Shown one piece after another: positions 1-5,902 of a stretch of 11,681 nt of DNA. Both the position numbers and the translations under genes were made by a program. How positions within the stretch are numbered: the first letter of the stretch is position 1; the number at the start of each line of letters is the position of its first letter. This DNA is from an uncultured Verrucomicrobiota bacterium (GTDB lineage: Bacteria; Verrucomicrobiota; Kiritimatiellia; RFP12; UBA1067), in NCBI GenBank assembly GCA_946628745.1, contig CAMOXA010000039.1:1-11681 (forward strand), written 5' to 3'. The notes under the pieces were generated by a model, which was given only the letters and a program-made list of their open reading frames with translations, searched no databases and was not told the DNA's origin.

Positions 1-1
1 A

Positions 2-649
2 GGCTCTAAGGGCGGGAAGTCGCCCGATTCCACCGATCTGCCCGAGCGCTGGCCGGCCGACCAGAAAGAATCCCGCCCCATCCGCTACGGCGAAAAGCGC
101 GCTGAATGGCTTGTCGCGCAGTACAATGGTCCTGAATCGTCATCCGTGTATTCGCTTGCCTGCGCACAGGAACTCGTTGAACAATCACCCAAGGTGGCGG
201 AACAGACGTATAAGACGCTTTCTTTTGGAAACAACGACAACAAGTGGGGAGATTTTGCCCATGTGGAGTTCCCGGGAACGTCAGAGTCTGTCGATATGAA
301 CAACTTCGCAATCACGGCTGTCGGCAGCATTCGCGTTCCGAGTGCGGGCGAATGGACGTTCGCCTGCCGCGGCGACGATGGCTTTCGGTTTGTCATCGCC
401 GGCCGCGAATTCTCCGAAACCATTGAGCACGACAGAATCAGGGGACTTTGGCAAAAGCCTTTGCTTCACACGGTGAAGTTCCCGAGTGCGGGAGTTTACA
501 GCGTAAACTGTCTTTATTTTGAGAAAGACAGCAATGCGGGGCTGGAGTTTTCAGTCGCTCGCGGCAAGCAATCGGGTTTTGATCCTTCAGTGTTCAAACT
601 CGTCGGCGATCCTGAAAGCGGTATTGTGATGGTCGAAACCGCAAAATAA
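2..649 (+). CDS. PA14-like domain protein, 5' end cut by window edge
   Basis: The reading frame is open from base 2 and ends at TAA 647-649, giving 215 visible residues; a GTG at 146 is internal and not a convincing start because the frame runs unbroken to the edge. The C-terminal ~130 residues look like a PA14/GLEYA-type beta-sandwich: an aligned pattern of hydrophobic strands with 'GEWTFACRGDDGFRFVIAG', then 'PSAGVYSVNCLYFEKDSN' and 'AGLEFSVARG'. This resembles the W/Y-F-x-x-x-x-D-D-G-x-x-x-x-I-x-G core of carbohydrate-binding PA14 domains. Such domains are usually extracytoplasmic and bind glycans or peptides, but no signal peptide can be checked because the N-terminus is missing. The segment before it (RPIRYGEKRAEWLVAQYNG) is not recognised. 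It is the only + strand gene in the window and converges on the aldolase gene. Confidence 0.72.
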   Translation, partial: GSKGGKSPDSTDLPERWPADQKESRPIRYGEKRAEWLVAQYNGPESSSVYSLACAQELVEQSPKVAEQTYKTLSFGNNDNKWGDFAHVEFPGTSESVDMNNFAITAVGSIRVPSAGEWTFACRGDDGFRFVIAGREFSETIEHDRIRGLWQKPLLHTVKFPSAGVYSVNCLYFEKDSNAGLEFSVARGKQSGFDPSVFKLVGDPESGIVMVETAK

Positions 650-665
650 AGCCAGGAGGCAACGA

Positions 666-773
666 ATGGCGCGGCGGGAAGTCGGCCATGGTGCGAATTG
701 GGCGCCACCCAAACCGGATGTTGGGTGGCACCCAAGCGTTCAGATCTACTTGCCCGTCTTCTTCATCGTATAG
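666..773 (+). other. Possible 35-codon ORF or gene remnant behind a strong SD
   Basis: Sixteen bases after the PA14-like gene stops, a full AGGAGG (653-658) sits 7 nt before an ATG at 666. The frame then runs 35 codons, straight through the intergenic dyad at 698-735 and into the antisense of the aldolase 3' end, stopping at TAG 771-773. The predicted peptide (begins MARREVGHGANW) has no recognisable domain. The strong ribosome-binding site suggests that a real gene once followed, or that a short peptide is made; the run into an antisense gene argues against an intact protein. A start signal whose gene has been lost by rearrangement is the preferred reading. Confidence 0.2.
698..735. terminator. 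Large intergenic dyad between convergent genes (likely bidirectional terminator or interspersed palindrome)
   Basis: Arms 698-712 (TTGGGCGCCACCCAA) and 721-735 (TTGGGTGGCACCCAA) are reverse complements over 15 bases with one mismatch, separated by an 8-nt loop. The position, between the 3' ends of two converging genes (649 and 746), suits a shared terminator, but neither side has a T-tract. Each arm is also close to being a palindrome on its own (TTGGGTG-G-CACCCAA is perfect), so the element is at once an inverted and a direct repeat. Confidence 0.55.
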
Positions 774-1564
774 CCGTTGAAGCGATTGGTGTTGTAGAGC
801 TTCTGCGCGGGATCCACCGAAAGGCCCATCGACTTGCGAATCGCGAGGAAGTCCTGCACGGACTTTTTGCCGACCTGCTGCACCGGCGCGCCGTGTCCGG
901 CGGCGAGAAGCAGCACCTGGCAATACGCGTCGGCGTTCTCGGCGAACCACTCAGCCTCCTCGACGTCGCGTCCCCCGCAGACAATGCCGTGGTTTTCCAT
1001 GAAAACGACGTTGGACTTCTTGGCGGCCTCGGCGACATTCGCCGCAACTTCGTCGGTCCCGGGCGTGCCGTACGGCGCGAGCGGAATCTGGTTGAGGAAT
1101 ATGTCCGCCTCGGGGTTAATCCCGTTCGGCGGGACGATTCCGGCGAAGAGAAACGCATTGCAGTGCGGCGGATGGCAATGCATGCACGCGTTCATTCCGG
1201 TCGCCTTCATCATGGCGATGTGCACCCTTACTTCGCTGGTGCGCGGACGGTAGCCGCACAGCTGGCCGGCCTGCATGTCGACGAGGCAGATGTCCTCGGG
1301 TTTCATGAAGCCCTTGCAGCAGAGCGTCGGGGTGCAGAGCAGAAGATCTTCGCCGACCCGCACGGAAATGTTGCCGCCGTTGCCGTCGGTGTAGCCCTTT
1401 CGGTAGATGCGCCGGCCCATCTCGCAAATCTGCTCCTTCACCTTTTCGATGGGCGCTGACTTGAAGAACCTGTCCAGCTCTTTTCTCGTCTTGGGCTGAG
1501 GGCCGTTCCGCCAGTCATAGGCGCGGTTGACGAGCGGTGGATTTATGTACAGCTTTTTGTCCAT
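746..1564 (-). CDS. Class II aldolase (FucA/RhaD-type), probable L-rhamnulose-1-phosphate aldolase
   Basis: This 272-residue protein belongs to the zinc-dependent class II aldolase/adducin family, which splits ketose-1-phosphates into dihydroxyacetone phosphate and an aldehyde (lactaldehyde for rhamnulose or fuculose phosphate). Visible hallmarks are the phosphate-binding loop GNGGNISVR (61-69), the TSE motif with the catalytic Glu111, the metal ligands His129 and His131 in CMHCH, and His192 in ENHGIV. These match E73, H92, H94 and H155 of E. coli FucA. Placement 18 nt after rhaA points to rhamnulose-1-phosphate as substrate. It looks more like FucA than like E. coli RhaD, and carries about 36 extra residues before the first catalytic-domain helix. 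ATG at 1564 has GGAGA 7 nt upstream. L-fuculose-phosphate remains a possible substrate. Confidence 0.88.
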   Translation of the reverse strand: MDKKLYINPPLVNRAYDWRNGPQPKTRKELDRFFKSAPIEKVKEQICEMGRRIYRKGYTDGNGGNISVRVGEDLLLCTPTLCCKGFMKPEDICLVDMQAGQLCGYRPRTSEVRVHIAMMKATGMNACMHCHPPHCNAFLFAGIVPPNGINPEADIFLNQIPLAPYGTPGTDEVAANVAEAAKKSNVVFMENHGIVCGGRDVEEAEWFAENADAYCQVLLLAAGHGAPVQQVGKKSVQDFLAIRKSMGLSVDPAQKLYNTNRFNGYTMKKTGK

Positions 1565-1582
1565 TGCTGCGTCTCCGTCTGC

Positions 1583-2818
1583 TCAGCGCTTGAGAAGGAC
1601 GTCCTTCTCGTACTTCTGAACCGTTTTGAACCACTCCTCGCCTGCAGGCACGCCCATGCGCGCGCAGAACTCGTCCCACACCGCCTCAAACGGATAATTC
1701 TTGTATTCCTCCTGCAGAACGAGCTGGGCAGTGAACTCGCCGGCATCCTGGAGAGCCTTGAGCTGCGCGTTCGGGACGAGCATCGCCTTCAAAAGCTCCT
1801 TCTGCATGTTCCTCATGCCGAGGACCCACGCCGCCACGCGGCAGATCGACGCGTCGAAGTAGTCGAGCGCGATGATGAAATTCTCGGGTCCCATCTTGAC
1901 GATTTCCTGCGCCGCCGCCCTGAGGTCGTCGTTCTGGCGGATGACATGGTCGGAGTCCCACCTCACGGGACGCGAAATATGAAACGCCACCTTGCCGAAG
2001 AACATCAGGAACGAACTTATCTTGTCGGCGACATTCTCGGATATGTGGAAGTGTCCCATGTCCAGAAGCGCGAGAATCTTGCGGCTCTGAGCGTAGCCCA
2101 TCACGAACTCGTGCGAGCCGACGGTGTAGCTTTCGACTCCGATGCCGAAGAGCTTGGACTCAAAGGTCGGCACGACCATCTTCTTGTCGTACTTGGTCTT
2201 GAATATCTTGTCGAGCGAGTCGGCCATGCGCTGGCGCGGACCGAGACGGTCCGACGGTTCGTCCTTGTATCCGTCAGGCGCCCAGAAGTTGATCGCGCAC
2301 GGGCTCTTGAGTTCCTTCGCGAAGTACTCGGCAATCTTGAGGCACTGGATGCCGTGCTTGACCCAGAACGCGCGAATCTTCGGGTCGGGGCTAGAGAGCG
2401 TCAGCCCGTCCACGACATTGCGGTGCGAGAAGAAGGTCGGGTTGAAATCGAGGCCGTAGCCGTTCTTCTTCGCCCAGTCGACCCACGGCTTGAACTGTTC
2501 CGGGCCGAGCTTGTCGCGGTCGACCACCTTGCCGGTGTGGATTCCGTAGCAAGCGTGCAGATTCACGCGGTGCTTGCCGGGAATGAGGTCCATCGCGAAC
2601 TTGATATCCGCCATGAGCTGCTCGGGGGTGGTAGCCTTGCCCGGATAGTCGCCCGTGGTCTGGATGCCGTTCGACGCGCCGCCGACGGATTCAAATCCGC
2701 CGACATCGTCGCCCTGCCAGCAGTGCATTGAAATCGGAATCTTGGCGAGTGCCGCGATTGCCTTTTCGGTATCCACGCCTATCTTGGCGTACTTCTTCTG
2801 CGCTTCTTTGTAGCTCAT
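1583..2818 (-). CDS. rhaA: L-rhamnose isomerase
   Basis: This cytoplasmic metal-dependent enzyme converts L-rhamnose to L-rhamnulose, the first step of rhamnose catabolism. The protein is 411 residues, close to the family's ~420. Conserved metal and active-site positions are all present: Glu220 in PTFESKLFGIG, SYTVGSHEF (230-238), Asp253 in LLDMGHFH, His280 in the HISRPVRWDSDH block (280-291) with Asp288 and Asp290, and Asp319 in ALDYFDAS. The frame is open further upstream, but ATG 2818 (MSYKEAQKKY) is chosen because AAAGAGG lies 5 nt before it and the protein then aligns with normal family N-termini; the extra 26 codons are low-complexity leader. It is first gene of a pair with the class II aldolase. 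No rhamnulokinase, transporter or regulator is adjacent. Confidence 0.96.
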   Translation of the reverse strand: MSYKEAQKKYAKIGVDTEKAIAALAKIPISMHCWQGDDVGGFESVGGASNGIQTTGDYPGKATTPEQLMADIKFAMDLIPGKHRVNLHACYGIHTGKVVDRDKLGPEQFKPWVDWAKKNGYGLDFNPTFFSHRNVVDGLTLSSPDPKIRAFWVKHGIQCLKIAEYFAKELKSPCAINFWAPDGYKDEPSDRLGPRQRMADSLDKIFKTKYDKKMVVPTFESKLFGIGVESYTVGSHEFVMGYAQSRKILALLDMGHFHISENVADKISSFLMFFGKVAFHISRPVRWDSDHVIRQNDDLRAAAQEIVKMGPENFIIALDYFDASICRVAAWVLGMRNMQKELLKAMLVPNAQLKALQDAGEFTAQLVLQEEYKNYPFEAVWDEFCARMGVPAGEEWFKTVQKYEKDVLLKR

Positions 2819-2858
2819 TTCAGCCTCTTTCGTTTTTGTTTTGAAGAGCATCCTCTCC

Positions 2859-2868
2859 AAATGCATTT
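2859..2868. promoter_or_regulatory. Palindrome in the rhaA leader (candidate operator)
   Basis: AAATGCATTT is a perfect 10-bp palindrome lying about 10-20 nt downstream of the expected rhaA transcription start, with a further GCATT copy at 2873-2877. A repressor site here would block transcription of the sugar genes. No regulator gene is in the window, so binding is inference only. Confidence 0.25.
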
Positions 2869-2884
2869 TACCGCATTCACGTAT

Positions 2885-2890
2885 ATTATA
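2885..2890 (-). promoter_or_regulatory. rhaA promoter -10 element
   Basis: Read on the minus strand this is TATAAT in the context TGGTATAATATAC, an exact match to the sigma-70-type consensus, about 66 bases before the rhaA ATG. There is no good -35 at 16-18 nt (GTCCGC at 17), which suggests that expression may need an activator. The AT-rich tract stands out sharply from the GC-rich surroundings. Confidence 0.6.
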
Positions 2891-2912
2891 CCACAATTTC
2901 CGCCCCGCGGAC

Positions 2913-2926
2913 TACCCTTTCGGGTA
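2913..2926. repeat. Small GNRA-capped hairpin downstream of the ElyC-like gene
   Basis: TACCC-GAAA-GGGTA on the minus strand gives a 5-bp stem with a GAAA tetraloop, in the 2891-2972 gap between the ElyC-like stop codon and the rhaA promoter. It lacks a following T-tract, so it is at best a weak terminator for the five-gene run; it could also be part of the rhaA control region. Confidence 0.25.
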
Positions 2927-2972
2927 TTTGCCGGAGACAGCTATTTGGCAGAGACGCGGCGACAGTGAAGCA

Positions 2973-3749
2973 TCAGCGGCCGAGAACCGCGTAGCCGAAC
3001 CGCGCGACCCATTCCTTGAGCGCGCTGGTGTTTCTAAGCAGGGCATCGGCGGACGGGAAGAAATCGCCCGGCTCGACAGGGTGTTCGGCTATGTAGCTCA
3101 TCTCGAAATCGGCCGGGACGGGTTCCACGTCCAGCCCCTGGCGCTTGAAGAGAGAAAGCGCTCTCGACATGTGCCACGCGCTGGTCACCAGCAGAACCTT
3201 CGCGCCGCCGGATCCGTCGCCCGCGCCGAGAAGGCCTTTGACGTATCTCGCCTCCTCTTCGGTGTTTCGAGGCTCTTCGCTGAACGCTATCGCCTCGCGA
3301 GGGACGCCGAGATCGACAAGAAAAGGAACAGTCGAATGCTCGCATCCGCCGCCGGTGCAAACGACCTTAAGTCCGTCGACGCGCGATTTGAGCGCATTGT
3401 ACGCGCGCGCGCCCTGCCACACCCTGTCCGCACCCGAGAACAGTTCCGGTGCCTTGCACTTGTCGTGCGCGCCGGTTCCGCCGCCGAGCACCAGAATGAC
3501 ACCGGCAGGCGGGAGCGCGTCCAAAGAACCGTGCATCACGCCTTTACGCTCCCAGGCGCTTTCGAGGCCGGTGCCGACAAGACGCGTCGTTATCCCGCAA
3601 CTCATTATCCATAAGAAAACCGCAGGCGCCGCCACTAACCACTTCGCGAGCTTTCCTCGCCGGCGGAAAACCGCGGCCGCCGCCATGCCGAGAAAGAGCA
3701 GCCCGAGCGGGCTCGCCACCCAGCCGACTATCTTGTTCAAATAATACAT
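2973..3749 (-). CDS. DUF218 (ElyC/SanA/YdcF family) membrane protein, ElyC-like
   Basis: This 258-residue protein has two N-terminal membrane segments (about 5-27 and 36-54) followed by a DUF218 domain. Family features seen are VILVLGGG (84-91), an acid- and glycine-rich segment before ADRVWQGARAY (107-117), VVCTGGG (129-135), NTEEEARYV (162-170) and VLLVTSAWHMSRALSLF (185-201). Length, two-helix anchor, the NTEEEA and SAWHMSRA motifs and the C-terminal GYAVLGR all resemble E. coli ElyC, an inner-membrane protein affecting peptidoglycan and lipid-carrier metabolism; the biochemical activity of the family is unsettled. ATG 3749 has AAAGGA about 9-10 nt upstream. It is last of a five-gene minus-strand run, 22 nt after the GGQ protein. 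Assignment to DUF218 is firm; equivalence with ElyC is probable only. Confidence 0.85.
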   Translation of the reverse strand: MYYLNKIVGWVASPLGLLFLGMAAAAVFRRRGKLAKWLVAAPAVFLWIMSCGITTRLVGTGLESAWERKGVMHGSLDALPPAGVILVLGGGTGAHDKCKAPELFSGADRVWQGARAYNALKSRVDGLKVVCTGGGCEHSTVPFLVDLGVPREAIAFSEEPRNTEEEARYVKGLLGAGDGSGGAKVLLVTSAWHMSRALSLFKRQGLDVEPVPADFEMSYIAEHPVEPGDFFPSADALLRNTSALKEWVARFGYAVLGR

Positions 3750-3771
3750 GTTCTACCGTCCTTTCGCGTGT

Positions 3772-4173
3772 TCAGCCTTCGAATCTCTCGCGCCGCGCGG
3801 CTTTCTTGGCGGAATGCGCATGTTTGTCGGCGAGCATCTTTTCTTTCTGCCGGCGGCTGCGGCGCCGCTTCTGCCTGCGGATTTTCTCCGCCGCCTGCCG
3901 CGCGGACGACTTGCGCTTGTGTTCGCGCTCGAGAATCATTTCCGCGAGCGTGCGCCGCGCGAGCCAGCGGTTCGTTTCGCGGCTGCGCGTCTCTCCACAC
4001 TTCACCATCAGTCCGCTCGGCTCGTGCGACAGTCTAACGACGTTCGACGTCTTGTTCGTCTTCTGTCCGCCTGGCCCGCCGCCGAGAATGAAACTCTCCT
4101 CGAGATCGTCTTCGAAGACGGACGCCTCGGCCATGAGTTCGCGAATGGAATCAATCGTCTCAGGAGATATCAT
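3772..4173 (-). CDS. GGQ-domain peptide chain release factor-like protein (ribosome rescue candidate)
   Basis: This 133-residue protein consists of a single RF-1-type catalytic domain. GGGPGGQKTNKTSNVVRL (31-48) contains the GGQ motif (35-37) that reaches the peptidyl-transferase centre and hydrolyses peptidyl-tRNA; CGETRSRETNRWLARRTL (59-76) is the other conserved block. There is no codon-recognition domain, so it should free stalled ribosomes rather than read stop codons. A highly basic tail (about 85-130) is like the one ArfB and mitochondrial mtRF-R use to bind the ribosome or nascent-chain complexes. The NKTSN and VKC-x-x-TRS-x-x-NR pattern recalls mtRF-R (C12orf65) more than ArfB. ATG 4173 overlaps the DUF2062 gene by 14 nt and is preceded by a perfect TAAGGAGG (4184-4191), so it probably initiates strongly on its own. 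Confidence 0.88.
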   Translation of the reverse strand: MISPETIDSIRELMAEASVFEDDLEESFILGGGPGGQKTNKTSNVVRLSHEPSGLMVKCGETRSRETNRWLARRTLAEMILEREHKRKSSARQAAEKIRRQKRRRSRRQKEKMLADKHAHSAKKAARRERFEG

Positions 4174-4708
4174 TGCGCGGCCGCCTCCTTACGGCACGTT
4201 CGCGGTGCGCCACGACGATGCGGCGAACGATGACATACGTCGGCGGGGTTAGAAGCGCGGCGAGAAGCAGTCCGCCGGCGAAAAATCCGCCAAGAACCTT
4301 CATGCCGAGATCGCACGCTACGCTCCAGCCCTCTCTGCTAAGAAGGCTCGCCTCGGCCAGACGGCCCATGACGTCGCACTTTATGTAGTCCCATCCGAGC
4401 GGGGAACCTATGAGTCTGCTGCCGACCCAAGTCTGGACGGGATAGATGAAAAATATCGAGACCGGGTTCGTCACAAACGTCGCCACCGTGGCGCCGATCT
4501 TGCTCGTCCTGGTCGCCACGGCGAGCGGGACGGACACGATGAGCTGAAGGCCGAACGGTATGGCACAGCCTGTGAACATCCCGATCGCCCAGCCCGCGGC
4601 GATTCTGGCGGGGGACATCCGCTCCCTGACCATCTTCGCCTTCAGAAGGCAGGCATATACCCTCAGCCGCCTTAAAAGGCGAGGCGATCTGGAGCGGACG
4701 CGGCTCAC
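4160..4708 (-). CDS. DUF2062 family membrane protein
   Basis: This 182-residue protein of unknown function has the DUF2062 signature: SPARIAAGWAIGMFTGC (32-48), IPFGLQLIVSVPLAVATRT (50-68), the conserved NPVS (81-84) and YPVQTWVGSRL (89-99). Hydrophobic stretches at about 36-64, 72-100 and 136-162 indicate three or more membrane passes. N- and C-termini are Arg-rich (RSRSPRLLRRLR; RERAVRRRPRN), as expected for cytoplasmic flanks. The family is widespread in Gram-negative bacteria, sometimes fused to or beside glycosyltransferases, without an assigned role. The start is GTG 4708, overlapping the TGA of DUF1015 by 4 nt (GTGA), which implies translational coupling. Confidence 0.86.
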   Translation of the reverse strand: MSRVRSRSPRLLRRLRVYACLLKAKMVRERMSPARIAAGWAIGMFTGCAIPFGLQLIVSVPLAVATRTSKIGATVATFVTNPVSIFFIYPVQTWVGSRLIGSPLGWDYIKCDVMGRLAEASLLSREGWSVACDLGMKVLGGFFAGGLLLAALLTPPTYVIVRRIVVAHRERAVRRRPRNDIS

Positions 4709-5901
4709 GACACCGGATGGACGAAGAGTCCGCTTCTAAGCTTAGGCTCGAACCAAGTGGACTTCGGCGGCATTATCGCGCCGGCGTCAGCTATCGCCAT
4801 TATCTCGCCGATCGTCACCGGCTCCATCGCGAAGGCGACGGCGGCCTCGCCGGAGTCGACCTTGGCGGCGAGCGCGGCATCGCCGCGTATGCCGCCCATG
4901 AACGAGATTCGCGGGTTCGTTCGCGGATCCGCAATGCCCAGAACGGGTGCGAGCAGATTATCCTGCAGATAGCTCGCGTCAAGAGCGGAGACGACATCGG
5001 CGCCGTCCGGCACGCTCCACGACAGATCGGTCCAGCGGCCATTGAAATACATGCGGCAGTTGCGCTCGCCCTTCCTGCCGATCGTGAAGTTCGCGCTCAG
5101 GGCGGACATGAACTCGTAGTCCGACAGTCCGTTGAGGGTCGATACCAATCTGTTGTACGGCAGTATTCTCAGCTGGCTCGCGGGGAACGCCACCGCCAGA
5201 AAGTAGCGGCTCTCGCCCTCGAAACCGCGGGCCTCGGCGTAGCGGGCGGCTGCGGCGCTGCGGTGGTGTCCGTCGGCGATGTAGGCGACAGGTATGCGGG
5301 CGAAAAGCTCGACCAGCTCGTCGGCCATGCAGTTGTTGCCGGAGCCGATTGTCCACACCGTGTGGCCGACGCCGTCCGGTGCCGTGAAGTCATAGAGCGG
5401 CTTCTCCCGGCAAGCGTGAAAAACGATTTCGTCAACAGCCTTGTCGTCGCGGTATGCGAGGAAGGCCGGTCCGGTATGGGCGGCAAGCGCCTCGATGTGG
5501 CGGGTGCGGTCGTCTTCTTTGTCCTTGCGCGTCTTCTCGTGCTGTTTGAGAACGCCTGAGAGATAGTCCTTCGTGTCGAATGTCGCGACTATGCCGGTCT
5601 GGGAATGGGAACCCATCGTCTGGCGATATGCATAGAGCCGCGGCGTATCGTCTCTGACGAGAACGCCGTCCGCGACGAGCGCGTCGAGCGCCTTGCGCGC
5701 CTGGGCGTAGGCCTGCGGCGAAGACGGCGGGGTGCCGGGTGCGAGGTCGATCTCGGGGCGGGATACGTGCAGAAAGCTCTTCGGGTTGCCTGCGGCGAGG
5801 GCCTTGGCCTCGGCCTCGTCCACCACATCATAAGGAACGGACGCGACAAGAGCCGCGTCCGACACGTTCGGCCTGACGGCCGCGAATGGACGAATCACCA
5901 T
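4705..5901 (-). CDS. DUF1015 family protein
   Basis: This 398-residue soluble protein matches the DUF1015 family along its whole length: N-terminal IRPFAAVRP (3-11) and PYDVV (23-27), the highly conserved KQHEKTRKDKEDDRTRHIEA (119-138), IADGHHRSAAAARY (208-221) and the C-terminal MPPKSTWFEPKLRSGL (377-392). The charged HEKT and DGHHR motifs look like an active or ligand-binding site, and the family has been proposed to be enzymatic, but no reaction is established to my knowledge. There is no signal peptide or membrane segment. Its ATG lies 1 nt beyond the stop of the exported repeat protein, with only a weak GGG upstream, so translation likely depends on the preceding gene. No serine-biosynthesis genes are nearby, a context in which some homologues are found. 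Confidence 0.9.
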   Translation of the reverse strand: MVIRPFAAVRPNVSDAALVASVPYDVVDEAEAKALAAGNPKSFLHVSRPEIDLAPGTPPSSPQAYAQARKALDALVADGVLVRDDTPRLYAYRQTMGSHSQTGIVATFDTKDYLSGVLKQHEKTRKDKEDDRTRHIEALAAHTGPAFLAYRDDKAVDEIVFHACREKPLYDFTAPDGVGHTVWTIGSGNNCMADELVELFARIPVAYIADGHHRSAAAARYAEARGFEGESRYFLAVAFPASQLRILPYNRLVSTLNGLSDYEFMSALSANFTIGRKGERNCRMYFNGRWTDLSWSVPDGADVVSALDASYLQDNLLAPVLGIADPRTNPRISFMGGIRGDAALAAKVDSGEAAVAFAMEPVTIGEIMAIADAGAIMPPKSTWFEPKLRSGLFVHPVS

Positions 5902-5902
5902 A

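Noticed and set aside
698..1459. 253-codon + strand frame opposite the aldolase, beginning in the dyad
   Set aside because: Antisense shadow of the aldolase; the apparent start lies in the palindrome and has no ribosome-binding site of its own.
1946..2731. 261-codon + strand frame opposite rhaA
   Set aside because: Same compositional effect; the rhaA frame on the other strand carries all catalytic motifs.
2819..2896. Upstream in-frame extension of rhaA (26 extra residues)
   Set aside because: It runs across the -10 element and has no ribosome-binding site at proper distance; the ATG at 2818 has AAAGAGG 5 nt upstream.
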